Shown: positions 14,463 through 22,586 of the stretch, piece after piece
Position numbering within the stretch: the stretch's first letter is position 1
Layout of the letters: each line of letters begins with the position of its first letter
Source of the DNA: JACPRL01 sp035573715
Lineage (GTDB): Bacteria; Acidobacteriota; Terriglobia; Acidiferrales; 2-02-FULL-67-57
Assembly: GCA_035573715.1 (NCBI GenBank)
Contig: DATLZZ010000021.1
Coordinates: 1 to 23,885 of the forward strand
Reading direction: 5' to 3'
DNA: 23,885 nt
Translations under genes and position numbers: made by a program
The notes under the pieces: model-generated
Database searches by the model: none
Told to the model about the DNA's origin: nothing
What the model saw: the letters and a program-made list of their open reading frames with translations, nothing else

Positions 14463-17123
14463 ATGCGCCGACTCTCTTCTGCGTGGCTGTTCTTCCTTCT
14501 GCCGTTGATCCTCGCTCTCCCTTCACAAGCTGCGCTTCCTACGCCGGAAGAATTCGCCGGCTTCCGCATGGGCGAGGAAGGAAAGCTGGTGCGGTGGGAA
14601 AAGATCGTCGAGTACTTCAACCTGGCTGCCCAGGAAAGCGACCGGGTCATCGTGCAGGAGCTCGGCAAGTCCACTCTGAAGAATCCGTTCATTATGGCCA
14701 TCATCAGCTCGCCGGCCAACCTGGCGCGACTGGAGGAAATCAAAGCCACGCAGCGCCGCCTCGCCTATCCCTATGCGCTCTCTCCGGAGGAAACCGAGCG
14801 GCTGGCGCGCAGCTCGCCCGCGGTGCTGCTCATCACGCTCAACATCCACTCCACCGAAATCGGCTCCACGCAGATGTCGCTGGAGCTCATCCATCGCCTC
14901 GCCACCGAGAAGTCGCCCTGGATGGACCACGTGCTCAACAGCGTTGTCTTCCTGCTCGTGCCTTCGTTCAACCCTGACGGGCAAATCATGGTCGTTGACT
15001 GGTACGAGAAGACCAAGGACGGCGGCGCGCTGGCCCCGATGCCGTGGCTCTATCATCACTACACCGGCCACGACAACAACCGCGACGCGTTCATGCTGAC
15101 CCAGGTCGAGAGCCGCCTCGTCACCAAAGTCCTCTATCAGGACTGGTTCCCGCAGGCCTACCTCGACGAGCACCAGATGGGCAACCAGGGCCCGCGCATC
15201 TTTGTCCCGCCCTTCCGCAACCCCATCAACCCCAACGTCGACCCCATCATCTGGGCGGAGAATGGTCTGCTCGGCTTCGCCATGTTTACCGCGCTGCACG
15301 AGGCGGGGCTGGACGGGATCACCTACGACCAGTTCTACACTTCGTGGTGGCAGGGCGGTTTTCTGATGGAGGCGTGGTGGCACAACATTGTCGGGCTGCT
15401 CACTGAAGTCGCCAGCACCCGCATGGCAACTTCCGTTGAGCAGGAGAAAGCCAGGCTCGGGGTGCCGCCCAAAGACCCGCCGATGAGCGGCGACGAATTC
15501 CAGGATCTCCTCGAGAAAGATCCCAAGCGGCCGCTGCCAGCGCCGCGCGACGTCATGCCGCGCAACAACTACCCGAAGCCGTGGCTGGGCGGCAAGTGGA
15601 CGCTGCGCGACATCATTGACTACGAGCTTGTCGCCACCTACGCCCTGCTTGAAGCCATGGCCGACAACCGCGTTACGCTCATCGAAAACCAGGCGCGCAT
15701 GGGCCGCAACGCCATCGAGGCGGGCAAGAAGGGCAACCCCTACGCGTGGGTCTTCCCGCCCCACCAGCACGATGGCGGCGCGCTTTATCGCCTCCTGGAA
15801 ATCCTTCGCTTCGCCGGAGTGGAAGTGCACCGCGCCGAGAAAGCGTTCAAAGCGGGAGACACGGAGTATCCGGCCGGCTCGTACGTCATTCTGATGGCGC
15901 AACCGTTCCGCGCTTACGCCAAAGACATGCTGGAAATCCAGAAGCATCCCGACCCGAAGACAATGCCCGCCGGCGCCATGGCCGACCAACCCTACGACGT
16001 CACTGCGTGGACGCTGCCATTGCAAATGGGCGTCGAGGCCAAGCAAATCGACAAACCATTCGAGGCCGAACTCACCAAGCTCGACTCCATCCCGCGCGAC
16101 AAGGGGACTGTCCGCAACGCCACCCGCAACGGCCGCACCTTCGTCGTCGCTCCCGGCCCCAACAGCAAGGTGATTCTTACCAACCGGCTGCTGAAGGCGG
16201 GCGCCGAAGTCTCCTGGCTCACCGAGAAAGTTTCGCTGAGGAACAGTTGGACCTTTCCCGCGGGCAGCCTGTTCGTGCGCAACCTCGCCGCTGACAAGGT
16301 CGCCGCAATGGTCGAGGAAGCCGGTGTGCTGGCCGAGGAAGTAAAAGCCAACGACGCTGCGGCGAACGCCGCCCGTCGGGTGCGCCTGCGCGCGCCCCGC
16401 GTTGGGCTCTATCAGCCGTGGACGGCTTCGATGGACGAGGGCTGGACGCGCTGGCTGCTCGAGCAGTTCGAGTTCCCCTACACCACGCTTCACAACGCCG
16501 ACATCAAGGCCGGCAAGCTGGGCGAAAAGTTCGACGTCATCGTCTTTCCCGCCGACCGCAACAAGCAACAGATCCTCGAAGGCAACAAACGCAAGTGGAT
16601 GCCGGAGCAGTACCGCGGCGGCATTGGCGAGGACGGCTTGAAGGCACTACAGGAGTTTGTCCGCGGCGGCGGCACGCTGGTGCTACTCGACGACTCGACC
16701 CAACTGGCGCTGGAATCCTGGGCCGTGCCGGTGAAAAACGCGCTCAAGGATGTCAAGCGCGAGGATTTTTCCTGCCCGGGCTCGTTGCTGAGGATTCTCG
16801 TCGACCCCAGCCACCCCGTGGCCTACGGCATGCCGCCCGAGGCGACCGCGTTTTACGACAACGGCCCGGCGTTTGACCTCGCGCCTGGCTTCAGCTACAC
16901 CGACGTCAAGGTCATTGCGCGTTACCCGGCCCCCAACCCTCTGCAGAGTGGGTGGATTCGCGGGCCGGAGCACCTCGCCAATCGCATTGCCGCCGCGGAA
17001 GTCACCTACGAGAAGGGGCGCATCATTCTCATCGGCTTCGGGGCTCAGTTCCGCGCCCAGCCGCACAACACCTTCAAGCTGTTTTTCAACTCGTTGCACT
17101 ACGCCGCCGCGGAGAAGCCATGA
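14463..17123 (+). CDS. Secreted M14-type zinc carboxypeptidase with C-terminal GATase-like domain
   Basis: An 886-aa protein. The ATG at 14463 was chosen because GAGGGG lies just upstream and it starts the signal peptide (MRRLSSAWLFFLLPLILALPSQA). The catalytic domain has H129-S-T-E132 (LNIHSTEIGS) and H237 (YLDEHQMG) as zinc ligands, and E315 (LLTEVAST) as the likely general base. These define M14-type metallocarboxypeptidases that remove C-terminal residues. The family is long for M14 because of an added C-terminal region; around residues 645-770 (VGLYQPWTASMDEGWTRWLLE, FDVIVFPADRN, FVRGGGTLVLLDDS) it looks like a class I glutamine amidotransferase-like fold, probably without activity. The stop overlaps the next ATG (ATGA), so translation is coupled to the DinB-like gene. 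Confidence 0.9.
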   Translation: MRRLSSAWLFFLLPLILALPSQAALPTPEEFAGFRMGEEGKLVRWEKIVEYFNLAAQESDRVIVQELGKSTLKNPFIMAIISSPANLARLEEIKATQRRLAYPYALSPEETERLARSSPAVLLITLNIHSTEIGSTQMSLELIHRLATEKSPWMDHVLNSVVFLLVPSFNPDGQIMVVDWYEKTKDGGALAPMPWLYHHYTGHDNNRDAFMLTQVESRLVTKVLYQDWFPQAYLDEHQMGNQGPRIFVPPFRNPINPNVDPIIWAENGLLGFAMFTALHEAGLDGITYDQFYTSWWQGGFLMEAWWHNIVGLLTEVASTRMATSVEQEKARLGVPPKDPPMSGDEFQDLLEKDPKRPLPAPRDVMPRNNYPKPWLGGKWTLRDIIDYELVATYALLEAMADNRVTLIENQARMGRNAIEAGKKGNPYAWVFPPHQHDGGALYRLLEILRFAGVEVHRAEKAFKAGDTEYPAGSYVILMAQPFRAYAKDMLEIQKHPDPKTMPAGAMADQPYDVTAWTLPLQMGVEAKQIDKPFEAELTKLDSIPRDKGTVRNATRNGRTFVVAPGPNSKVILTNRLLKAGAEVSWLTEKVSLRNSWTFPAGSLFVRNLAADKVAAMVEEAGVLAEEVKANDAAANAARRVRLRAPRVGLYQPWTASMDEGWTRWLLEQFEFPYTTLHNADIKAGKLGEKFDVIVFPADRNKQQILEGNKRKWMPEQYRGGIGEDGLKALQEFVRGGGTLVLLDDSTQLALESWAVPVKNALKDVKREDFSCPGSLLRILVDPSHPVAYGMPPEATAFYDNGPAFDLAPGFSYTDVKVIARYPAPNPLQSGWIRGPEHLANRIAAAEVTYEKGRIILIGFGAQFRAQPHNTFKLFFNSLHYAAAEKP

Positions 17124-17578
17124 GCGAAGTCCGACGCATTGCCGACCAACTGAGACGCGCCTACGAAGGCGAGGCCTGGCATGGGCCGTCGCTGAAGCAG
17201 ATTCTCGCCGGCATCACCTCCGAGCAGGCGGCGCGGCGCGTTGTTCCCAACGCCCACACCATCTGGGAGCTGGTGCACCACATCGGCGCGTGGGAATCCA
17301 TTGTGCGGCGGCGCTTGAGTTGCGAGGTGGTGAACGCAACGCCCGAGATGGACTGGCCGCCGGTGCGCGACACCGGCGACGCGGCGTGGAAAGAAGCGCT
17401 GGCCAACTTGGAACGCGGCCATATGCAGCTTCGCGAAGCCGTCGCCGCGCTCAGCGATGAGCAGCTCCGCGAGAAAGTCGTCGGAGAGAACTACTCGGTT
17501 TACGGAATGGTGCACGGCGTCATCCAGCACGACCTCTACCACGCCGGCCAGATCGCCATCCTGAAAAAAGCTCTCTAG
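17120..17578 (+). CDS. DinB/YfiT-family four-helix protein
   Basis: A 152-aa cytoplasmic protein with the DinB-like pattern of three metal-binding histidines: one of H53/H54 in WELVHHIGAWE, and H137 and H141 in IQHDLYHAGQIAIL. Members bind a divalent metal; some are thiol-dependent transferases (for example bacillithiol-linked), most are uncharacterised. Its ATG overlaps the TGA of the M14 peptidase by 4 nt, and the S9 peptidase starts 11 nt after its stop. A cytoplasmic DinB gene coupled to two exported peptidases is an odd fit, perhaps a detoxification or stress enzyme sharing the operon. Confidence 0.88.
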   Translation: MSEVRRIADQLRRAYEGEAWHGPSLKQILAGITSEQAARRVVPNAHTIWELVHHIGAWESIVRRRLSCEVVNATPEMDWPPVRDTGDAAWKEALANLERGHMQLREAVAALSDEQLREKVVGENYSVYGMVHGVIQHDLYHAGQIAILKKAL

Positions 17579-17589
17579 GGGGACTGTCC

Positions 17590-19596
17590 ATGAAAGTCAG
17601 CCGCATTGCTTGGTTATTCATCCTCACGTTGGCGCTTGTCCTGTCGGTCGGGGCTGCGTCCATTGACCAGATTCTCAAGTACCGCAACCTGAGCGGCGTG
17701 CGGGTTTCGCCCGACGGCACTCGTGCCGTCTTCGTCGTGACGGTCACCGACCTGGAGGAAAACGTGTTCAACTCCGACGTCTGGCTGCTCGACCTAGCGT
17801 CCGGGCGCAGCTTTCAGCTCACTCGCGCGCCCAAGCGCGACAACGCCCCCGAGTGGTCGCCCGACGGCAAGCGCATCGCCTTTCTCTCCGACCGCGGCGG
17901 CAAGGTCAACATCTGGCTGATTTCGCCGGAAGGCGGCGAGGCCGAAGCCGCAACCAAGTTTGACAAACTCTCCGTCTCCAGCTTCCGCTGGCTCCCCGAC
18001 GGCTCTGGCTTCCTCTTCATGGCCGCCGACCCGGAGACTCCCGAAGAAGAAAAGCGCAAGAAGGACAAGGAAGACGTCATCCTGGTGGAGAAAAACTACA
18101 AGTACAACCGGCTCTATTGCATCAAGCTGGGCGACAAGGAGCCGAGGAAGCTGACCAGCGAAAACTACCACGTCACCAATTTTGACATCTCGCGCGACGG
18201 CAAGTGGGTGGCCTTCACCCATCAGCCCACGCCGCGCGTGCCGGACTTCACCCACGCCGACCTCAAGCTGCTCGAGCTCAGTTCCGGCAACATTCGCGAA
18301 CTCGTCACCCGCCCCGGCGCCGACTCGCAGCCGCGCTTTTCGCCCGACGGCCAGTGGATTGCGTTCTTTTCTTCCTTCGGCCGCGACCCCTGGCACGGCA
18401 ACTCACCGCTCTGGTTAATCAAACCCGACGGCACCGGCTTGCGCAACCTCTCCGAGTCGTTTGACGAAGAACCGTCCAACACGCGCTGGTCGGCCGAGAG
18501 CAAGTGGATTTATTACGACGCTGGCCAGGGAGTCGCCAACCGGCTCTTCCGGATTGAGGTGGCGAGCGGCAAGTGGGAGGCGTTGAGCGACCACGACCGC
18601 GGCAAGGTTTCCAGCGATTGGGACCTCGACTCCAAGGGCCGCTTCATCGTCACGACCTTTGAAGACCCCGAAACGCCAGAAGAGGTCTACCGCCTCGACT
18701 TGGCCAGCAAGAGATTCGACAAGCTCACCAGTGTCAACGCCGATTTTGTCGGCGTGGCGCCCAAGACCGAAGTCCTGCGCTACAAGTCGTTCGACGGGAT
18801 GGAAATCGAGGGCCTAGTGGCGAGGCCGAAAGACTTCCAGGCCGGCAAGCGCTATCCGCTGCTGGTCATCATCCACGGTGGCCCGGCGGGCGTCTTTCAA
18901 ACCACCTTCACGCCGCGCCGCGGCGCTTATCCCATCTTTGCGTTTGCTGAACAAGGTTACGTCGTCTTCATGCCGAATCCGCGGGGCAGCGGCGGCTACG
19001 GCGAGAAGTTCCGCCAGGCCAACGTCAAGGACTGGGGCTACGGTGACTACAAGGACATCATGGCCGGGGTGGACGAGCTCATCCGGCAGGGACTCGCCGA
19101 TCCCGACAAGATGGGCGTGATGGGCTGGAGCTACGGCGGCTATATGACTTCGTGGGTCGTCAGCCAGACCACGCGCTTCAAGGCGGCTTCGATGGGCGCC
19201 GGGCTTTCCAATTTGATTTCCATGTATGGCACCACCGACATCCCGCCCTTTCAGGAGTCGTACTTCGGCGCCAAGCCGTGGGAGGACTCAGAGCTCTATC
19301 TCAAGCACTCCGCCATCCGCTTCGTGCATCAGGCCAAAACACCCACACTCATCCAGCACGGCCAGGAAGATCGCCGCGTACCGCTCTCGCAGGGAGAGGA
19401 GTTCTACCAGGCGCTCAAGGACGTCGGCGTGCCGACCGAGATGGTCGTCTACCCGCGCCAGCCCCATGGCATCCAGGAGCCGCGCCTCATCAAGGACGCC
19501 CTGCAGCGCAACCTGAACTGGTTCAACAAGTGGTTGCTGGGTCTCGAGCCTCCCGCCGAGAAGAAGGAGGAAAAGAAGGACGAGGGCGGAAAGTAA
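17590..19596 (+). CDS. Secreted S9-family (prolyl oligopeptidase-like) peptidase
   Basis: A 668-aa protein with a signal peptide (1 to about 23, MKVSRIAWLFILTLALVLSVGAA). It then has a beta-propeller made of WD40-like/TolB-like repeats (RVSPDGTRAVFV, EWSPDGKRIAFLS, RFSPDGQWIAFFS). The C-terminal alpha/beta-hydrolase (about 400-650) has the catalytic triad S514 (GWSYGGYM), D594 (GQEDRRVP) and H626 (QPHGIQ). This combination is that of acylaminoacyl-peptidase/DPP-like S9 enzymes, which release dipeptides or acylated residues from short peptides; its natural substrate is unknown. The Lys/Glu-rich tail (EKKEEKKDEGGK) is dispensable-looking. GGGGGA lies 9 nt upstream of the ATG. Together with the M14 carboxypeptidase it would degrade peptides outside the cytoplasm. 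Confidence 0.93.
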   Translation: MKVSRIAWLFILTLALVLSVGAASIDQILKYRNLSGVRVSPDGTRAVFVVTVTDLEENVFNSDVWLLDLASGRSFQLTRAPKRDNAPEWSPDGKRIAFLSDRGGKVNIWLISPEGGEAEAATKFDKLSVSSFRWLPDGSGFLFMAADPETPEEEKRKKDKEDVILVEKNYKYNRLYCIKLGDKEPRKLTSENYHVTNFDISRDGKWVAFTHQPTPRVPDFTHADLKLLELSSGNIRELVTRPGADSQPRFSPDGQWIAFFSSFGRDPWHGNSPLWLIKPDGTGLRNLSESFDEEPSNTRWSAESKWIYYDAGQGVANRLFRIEVASGKWEALSDHDRGKVSSDWDLDSKGRFIVTTFEDPETPEEVYRLDLASKRFDKLTSVNADFVGVAPKTEVLRYKSFDGMEIEGLVARPKDFQAGKRYPLLVIIHGGPAGVFQTTFTPRRGAYPIFAFAEQGYVVFMPNPRGSGGYGEKFRQANVKDWGYGDYKDIMAGVDELIRQGLADPDKMGVMGWSYGGYMTSWVVSQTTRFKAASMGAGLSNLISMYGTTDIPPFQESYFGAKPWEDSELYLKHSAIRFVHQAKTPTLIQHGQEDRRVPLSQGEEFYQALKDVGVPTEMVVYPRQPHGIQEPRLIKDALQRNLNWFNKWLLGLEPPAEKKEEKKDEGGK

Positions 19597-19691
19597 TTGA
19601 CAGTCCCGCTCGGCAGGCGCAACTTTTCCTTAGGGTGCGGGTTAAAGTGAGGCGAGGGCAAGCAAGGAATTCAGTTGGGAGGCAAGCACAC

Positions 19692-20312
19692 ATGAAGCGC
19701 ATAGGGAGCGTGGGGATACTCGGACTGGCAGTGGTTCTTTTCGTGGGGCTCGCGCAGGCGCAGGACGATGCGCTGTTCAGAGCTGCGCCCAAACCCCGAG
19801 GGGCAACGACTCCGGCGGTGAAGCCGGCGACGACGGACAGCACCCAGAGCACACCGACGCCGGAGCTGCCGGCCGATCTCAAGGGCATCCTTTCGGTCGA
19901 GCAGCCTTCCGGGATGACGGTCACCGGCGCGGTGTCGAACGACGCGCAGGATTTGGCCCGGGCGTTCCAGATTGTCGCTCACTTTCTCCAGTTGAGCGAG
20001 GACCAGGCGATGGGGCTGCGCCATCTGCTGCAGCAGCGCCACGAAACGGTGGCGCCGCTGCTGCAGGCAATTATGGAAAAGGAGGCGCAGATCCGCTCGC
20101 TGCTGGAAACCGGCGGCTCGGCCGCCGAAATCGGCCAACTGGTGGTTGAGATTCACCAGTTGAGGCAGCTCATTCAGCAGGCGCAAGAGAACTTCCTGGC
20201 CGCCTTCATCGACTTGCTCAACCCCGAGCAGGAGCAGCGCTGGCATGCCGTCCAACTGGCCGAGCGGCTTCAGCCGATTATCCCGGCCTTCAAGATTCTA
20301 CACCTGATCTAG
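19692..20312 (+). CDS. Periplasmic Spy/CpxP-like helical protein
   Basis: A 206-aa protein. The ATG at 19692 has GGGAGG about 10 nt upstream and starts a signal peptide (MKRIGSVGILGLAVVLFVGLAQAQ). A Pro/Thr-rich stretch (about 30-65) precedes an all-helical domain. Its phrases LQLSEDQAMGLRHLLQQRHETVAPLLQAIMEKEAQIRSLLE and FIDLLNPEQEQRWHAVQ match the paired 'L(T/S)..Q...' helices of Spy/CpxP-type periplasmic proteins, which act as ATP-independent chaperones or metal sensors. The assignment rests on pattern only. It lies 95 nt after the S9 peptidase gene and is followed by a strong terminator, so it could be the last gene of that operon or separate. Confidence 0.75.
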   Translation: MKRIGSVGILGLAVVLFVGLAQAQDDALFRAAPKPRGATTPAVKPATTDSTQSTPTPELPADLKGILSVEQPSGMTVTGAVSNDAQDLARAFQIVAHFLQLSEDQAMGLRHLLQQRHETVAPLLQAIMEKEAQIRSLLETGGSAAEIGQLVVEIHQLRQLIQQAQENFLAAFIDLLNPEQEQRWHAVQLAERLQPIIPAFKILHLI

Positions 20313-20332
20313 AACGAACGGCAGCCTTACAC

Positions 20333-20369
20333 AACGGCAGGAGCTTCCGCTCCTGCCGTTCTTATTTTT
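20333..20369 (+). terminator. Rho-independent terminator
   Basis: AACGGCAGGAGC (20333-20344) and GCTCCTGCCGTT (20349-20360) form a perfect 12-bp stem with a TTCC loop, followed by CTTATTTTT. It lies 20 nt after the Spy-like gene. Confidence 0.92.
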
Positions 20370-20378
20370 CCCTGCGTC

Positions 20379-20416
20379 TGTCATTCTGAGTCCCCCGCGG
20401 CGGGCGCAGAATGACA
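20379..20416. repeat. TGTCATTCTGAG hairpin repeat (copy 5)
   Basis: TGTCATTCTG (20379-20388) and CAGAATGACA (20407-20416) form a perfect 10-bp stem around a GC-rich centre that itself contains CCCGCGGCGGG. The left end TGTCATtCtGAG matches the left ends of copies 2 and 3. It lies between convergent genes and may terminate the minus-strand gene ending at 20433. Confidence 0.7.
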
Positions 20417-20432
20417 ATTCCTTGGTGACGGT

Positions 20433-20897
20433 TTAGTTGCCGGCGAAGGCCTGCTTGACCTCGGGCTGGACCAGATACCAGACAATCCAGCCGTACACAA
20501 ACAGCATCAACGCGTGGCCTGCAATCAACCACCCGTTTTGCTGCAGCAGCGACACCAGCAGTCCCGGCAGCAGGAAGAAAAGCCGCAAGCCTGTAAGGCC
20601 CAGCGTGAGATACCGAGACCACGCTCGCAACAGCCAGAGCCCTACGCCCACCGCGGCGAATACTATCGCCAGCACGACAATCAATACGTAGACCACAACC
20701 AGCTTGCCACTCTGGATGAACTCGAGAATCAGAGGGAGCATGCGCGCGCTCAACTCGTCGGGCGCTTGCAGAGCCTCCGTACCCATATCCGCCACGAGTT
20801 GCGCGAAGAGCCGCAGCATTGCACCCGTGAGAAGAAAAAGCAGCGCTTCGAGAAAGTGAATGATCGCCAGCACCGCCACGCCAAACGGGCGTTTCAT
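20433..20897 (-). CDS. Small four-helix membrane protein (paralogue A)
   Basis: A 154-aa integral membrane protein with hydrophobic helices at about 7-28, 66-90, 96-118 and 122-143 and a short C-terminal tail VQPEVKQAFAGN. It is related to the product of 22081-22512: both begin M-K/E-R-P-x-G-V-x-x-L-A-x-x-x-F, both have GxGLWxLxxWxRxL after helix 2, and both end WY-(L/M)-(V/F)-QP-x-VKQAF. No catalytic residues are evident; the function is unknown. The promoter places the ATG 7 nt after the -10 box with no ribosome-binding site, so a leaderless message is likely. It is divergent from the acyltransferase gene. Confidence 0.82.
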   Translation of the reverse strand: MKRPFGVAVLAIIHFLEALLFLLTGAMLRLFAQLVADMGTEALQAPDELSARMLPLILEFIQSGKLVVVYVLIVVLAIVFAAVGVGLWLLRAWSRYLTLGLTGLRLFFLLPGLLVSLLQQNGWLIAGHALMLFVYGWIVWYLVQPEVKQAFAGN

Positions 20898-20904
20898 GGC
20901 GCCG

Positions 20905-20934
20905 ACCCTACGTCAACCCACTGCGATAGGTCAA
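20905..20934 (-). promoter_or_regulatory. Promoter of membrane paralogue A, leaderless spacing
   Basis: On the minus strand TTGACC (20934-20929), 18 nt, TAGGGT (20910-20905), then 7 nt and the ATG at 20897. No Shine-Dalgarno sequence is present. Confidence 0.55.
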
Positions 20935-20940
20935 GCTGGC

Positions 20941-20969
20941 TTGCTTTTTGTCGGCCGAGCCGATAGCTT
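20941..20969 (+). promoter_or_regulatory. Promoter of the acyltransferase gene, leaderless spacing
   Basis: TTGCTT (20941-20946), 17 nt, TAGCTT (20964-20969), then 8 nt and the ATG at 20978. No ribosome-binding site lies upstream. Its -35 box is 6 bp from that of the divergent promoter, so one regulator could control both. Confidence 0.5.
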
Positions 20970-20977
20970 CTGCGCCA

Positions 20978-22084
20978 ATGAGCGCTCCCAAGCCGCGGCT
21001 CGACTACATCGACTGGATGCGCGGGCTCGCCTGCCTGACGATGTTCCAGACGCACTGCTACGACGCCTGGCTGGCGCCCGCGGCGCGCGCGGGGCAGTTC
21101 TATCGTGCCTCGCAACTTGTCGGCACGCTGCCCGCGCCGCTGTTCCTGTTTCTCGCCGGCGTCTCGATGGCGCTGGTGATGGACCGGCTCGAAGCCAAAG
21201 GCGTCGCAGGCAGTCAAGTCGCGCGCACCACAGCCAAACGCGGGCTCGAAATCTTCGCACTGGGCCTGCTCTTCCGCGTGCAGGAGTTTGCTCTCGGCTA
21301 TCCGTGGGCGCCGTGGACCGATCTGCTGCGGGTCGACATCCTGAACACCATCGGGCTTTCGGTAGTTTTTGCCAGCAGCGTGGCCCTGTTTGCCGGCGCC
21401 AGGCGACGCATTTTATGCAGCGCCGCCGCCGCGGCCGCCATCGCGCTCGCGACGCCGCCGCTGTGGACCACCTGGAACCCGACCTTTCTGCCGTGGTGGC
21501 TTTCGAGCTACATCAACGGCGGCCACACCGACCAGGTGCCCAAGCCGTGGCTCTTCCCGCTGTTTCCGTGGATGGCGTTCGTCTTTGCCGGCGTTGCCAT
21601 TGGATTGATTCTGATGCGCGCCACCCGAGCCGGCCACGAGCGGCGCATCTTTACCGTGCTCGGCGGCGCAGGCCTCGCGCTGGCAGCCCTGGCGCTCTGG
21701 CTCGACTCGCTTCAGCTGCAGCTCTATGCCGTCTACGACTTCTGGCACACCAGCCCCAACTTTTTTCTGCTGCGCGTCGGTGTGCTGTTGGTGATTCTTT
21801 CGCTTAGCTACGGCTGGTGCGCGGTCAGGCCGGGCAAGCTCTTCAGCCCAATGATCCAGCTCGGCAAGACGTCGCTGCTGGTTTACTGGGTGCACATCGA
21901 GTTGGTCTACGGACGCTTCTCGATTCTTCCCAAAGGCGCGAGCTCGCTGGAACTGGCCACGCTCGGGCTGTTGATTATCTTTGTGGCGATGGTGCTGCTG
22001 TCGCTGTCCCGGACGCGCTTGAAAGGCCGCGGCGCGGAAACCTGGCAGGCCCTACGCCAGCGCTTCGGCCTCGTACGAGCTTAG
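20978..22084 (+). CDS. DUF1624 / acyltransferase-type polytopic membrane protein
   Basis: A 368-aa membrane protein with about ten hydrophobic helices. The N-terminal RLDYIDWMRGLACLTMFQTH is the signature seen in heparan-alpha-glucosaminide N-acetyltransferase-like (DUF1624) and acyltransferase-3 proteins. There the His after the first helix is important for moving an acyl group across the membrane onto an extracytoplasmic sugar or lipid. Later WVHIELVYGRFS is typical of the last helices. The ATG at 20978 is preferred to an upstream TTG at 20948 because the promoter -10 box lies between them. Its stop overlaps the stop of the convergent membrane paralogue B by 3 nt. The acceptor is unknown. 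Confidence 0.82.
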   Translation: MSAPKPRLDYIDWMRGLACLTMFQTHCYDAWLAPAARAGQFYRASQLVGTLPAPLFLFLAGVSMALVMDRLEAKGVAGSQVARTTAKRGLEIFALGLLFRVQEFALGYPWAPWTDLLRVDILNTIGLSVVFASSVALFAGARRRILCSAAAAAAIALATPPLWTTWNPTFLPWWLSSYINGGHTDQVPKPWLFPLFPWMAFVFAGVAIGLILMRATRAGHERRIFTVLGGAGLALAALALWLDSLQLQLYAVYDFWHTSPNFFLLRVGVLLVILSLSYGWCAVRPGKLFSPMIQLGKTSLLVYWVHIELVYGRFSILPKGASSLELATLGLLIIFVAMVLLSLSRTRLKGRGAETWQALRQRFGLVRA

Positions 22085-22512
22085 GCGGCGCCGAAGGCCT
22101 GCTTCACGTGCGGCTGGAACATATACCAGAGAATGAGGACGTTAATCCCCAGCCCGATCACACCCGATGACACACTGACAATCTCTCCGGTCGATACGCC
22201 ACCGAGAATCCCGAACAGGTTGGATACGACGCCGATCCCGCTAAAGACGATGGCGAGGACGCGCGCCCAGTTCTTGAGCTTCCACAACCCGATGCCGACC
22301 AGCAGCGGGATTGCCGACACAACGATGAGCACTATGCCGGCCACTGCTCCCAGCGCACCCAGCACGCCCATGAAGCTGCTTCCCTCGCCGCCTCCGCTCA
22401 TGGCTCCCAGCACACCGCCACCCACGAGCAGCAGCAGCCCGATGAGAATGAGTGCCCCGGCGCTGATGAACTCCAGCACCGCCAGAATGGTTACGCCTGT
22501 GGGTCGTTCCAT
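22081..22512 (-). CDS. Small four-helix membrane protein (paralogue B)
   Basis: A 143-aa integral membrane protein with four Gly/Val/Leu-rich helices. It shares its beginning (MERPTGVTILAVLEF), its middle (GIGLWKLKNWARVL) and its end (LWYMFQPHVKQAFGAA) with the product of 20433-20897, so the two are paralogues. The function is unknown. Unlike paralogue A it has a strong ribosome-binding site (GGAGGTGAGCG before ATG) and a short leader from its own promoter. It lies 74 nt downstream of the response-regulator gene on the same strand. Confidence 0.82.
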   Translation of the reverse strand: MERPTGVTILAVLEFISAGALILIGLLLLVGGGVLGAMSGGGEGSSFMGVLGALGAVAGIVLIVVSAIPLLVGIGLWKLKNWARVLAIVFSGIGVVSNLFGILGGVSTGEIVSVSSGVIGLGINVLILWYMFQPHVKQAFGAA

Positions 22513-22542
22513 CGCTCACCTCCGGAGTGGTTCTCTGCGGCC

Positions 22543-22571
22543 AAACTACGCCGCCAGGCGAGCCAGGTCAA
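22543..22571 (-). promoter_or_regulatory. Promoter of membrane paralogue B
   Basis: On the minus strand TTGACC (22571-22566), 17 nt, TAGTTT (22548-22543). Transcription should start near 22536, leaving a 24-nt leader containing GGAGGTGA. Confidence 0.6.
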
Positions 22572-22586
22572 GCGCAGAGTTGCTCG

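Noticed and set aside
14523..16568. A 681-codon open frame on the minus strand across the M14 peptidase
   Set aside because: It mirrors a gene with zinc-binding motifs and signal peptide. The protein is low-complexity Val/Gly/Arg-rich sequence typical of a shadow frame.
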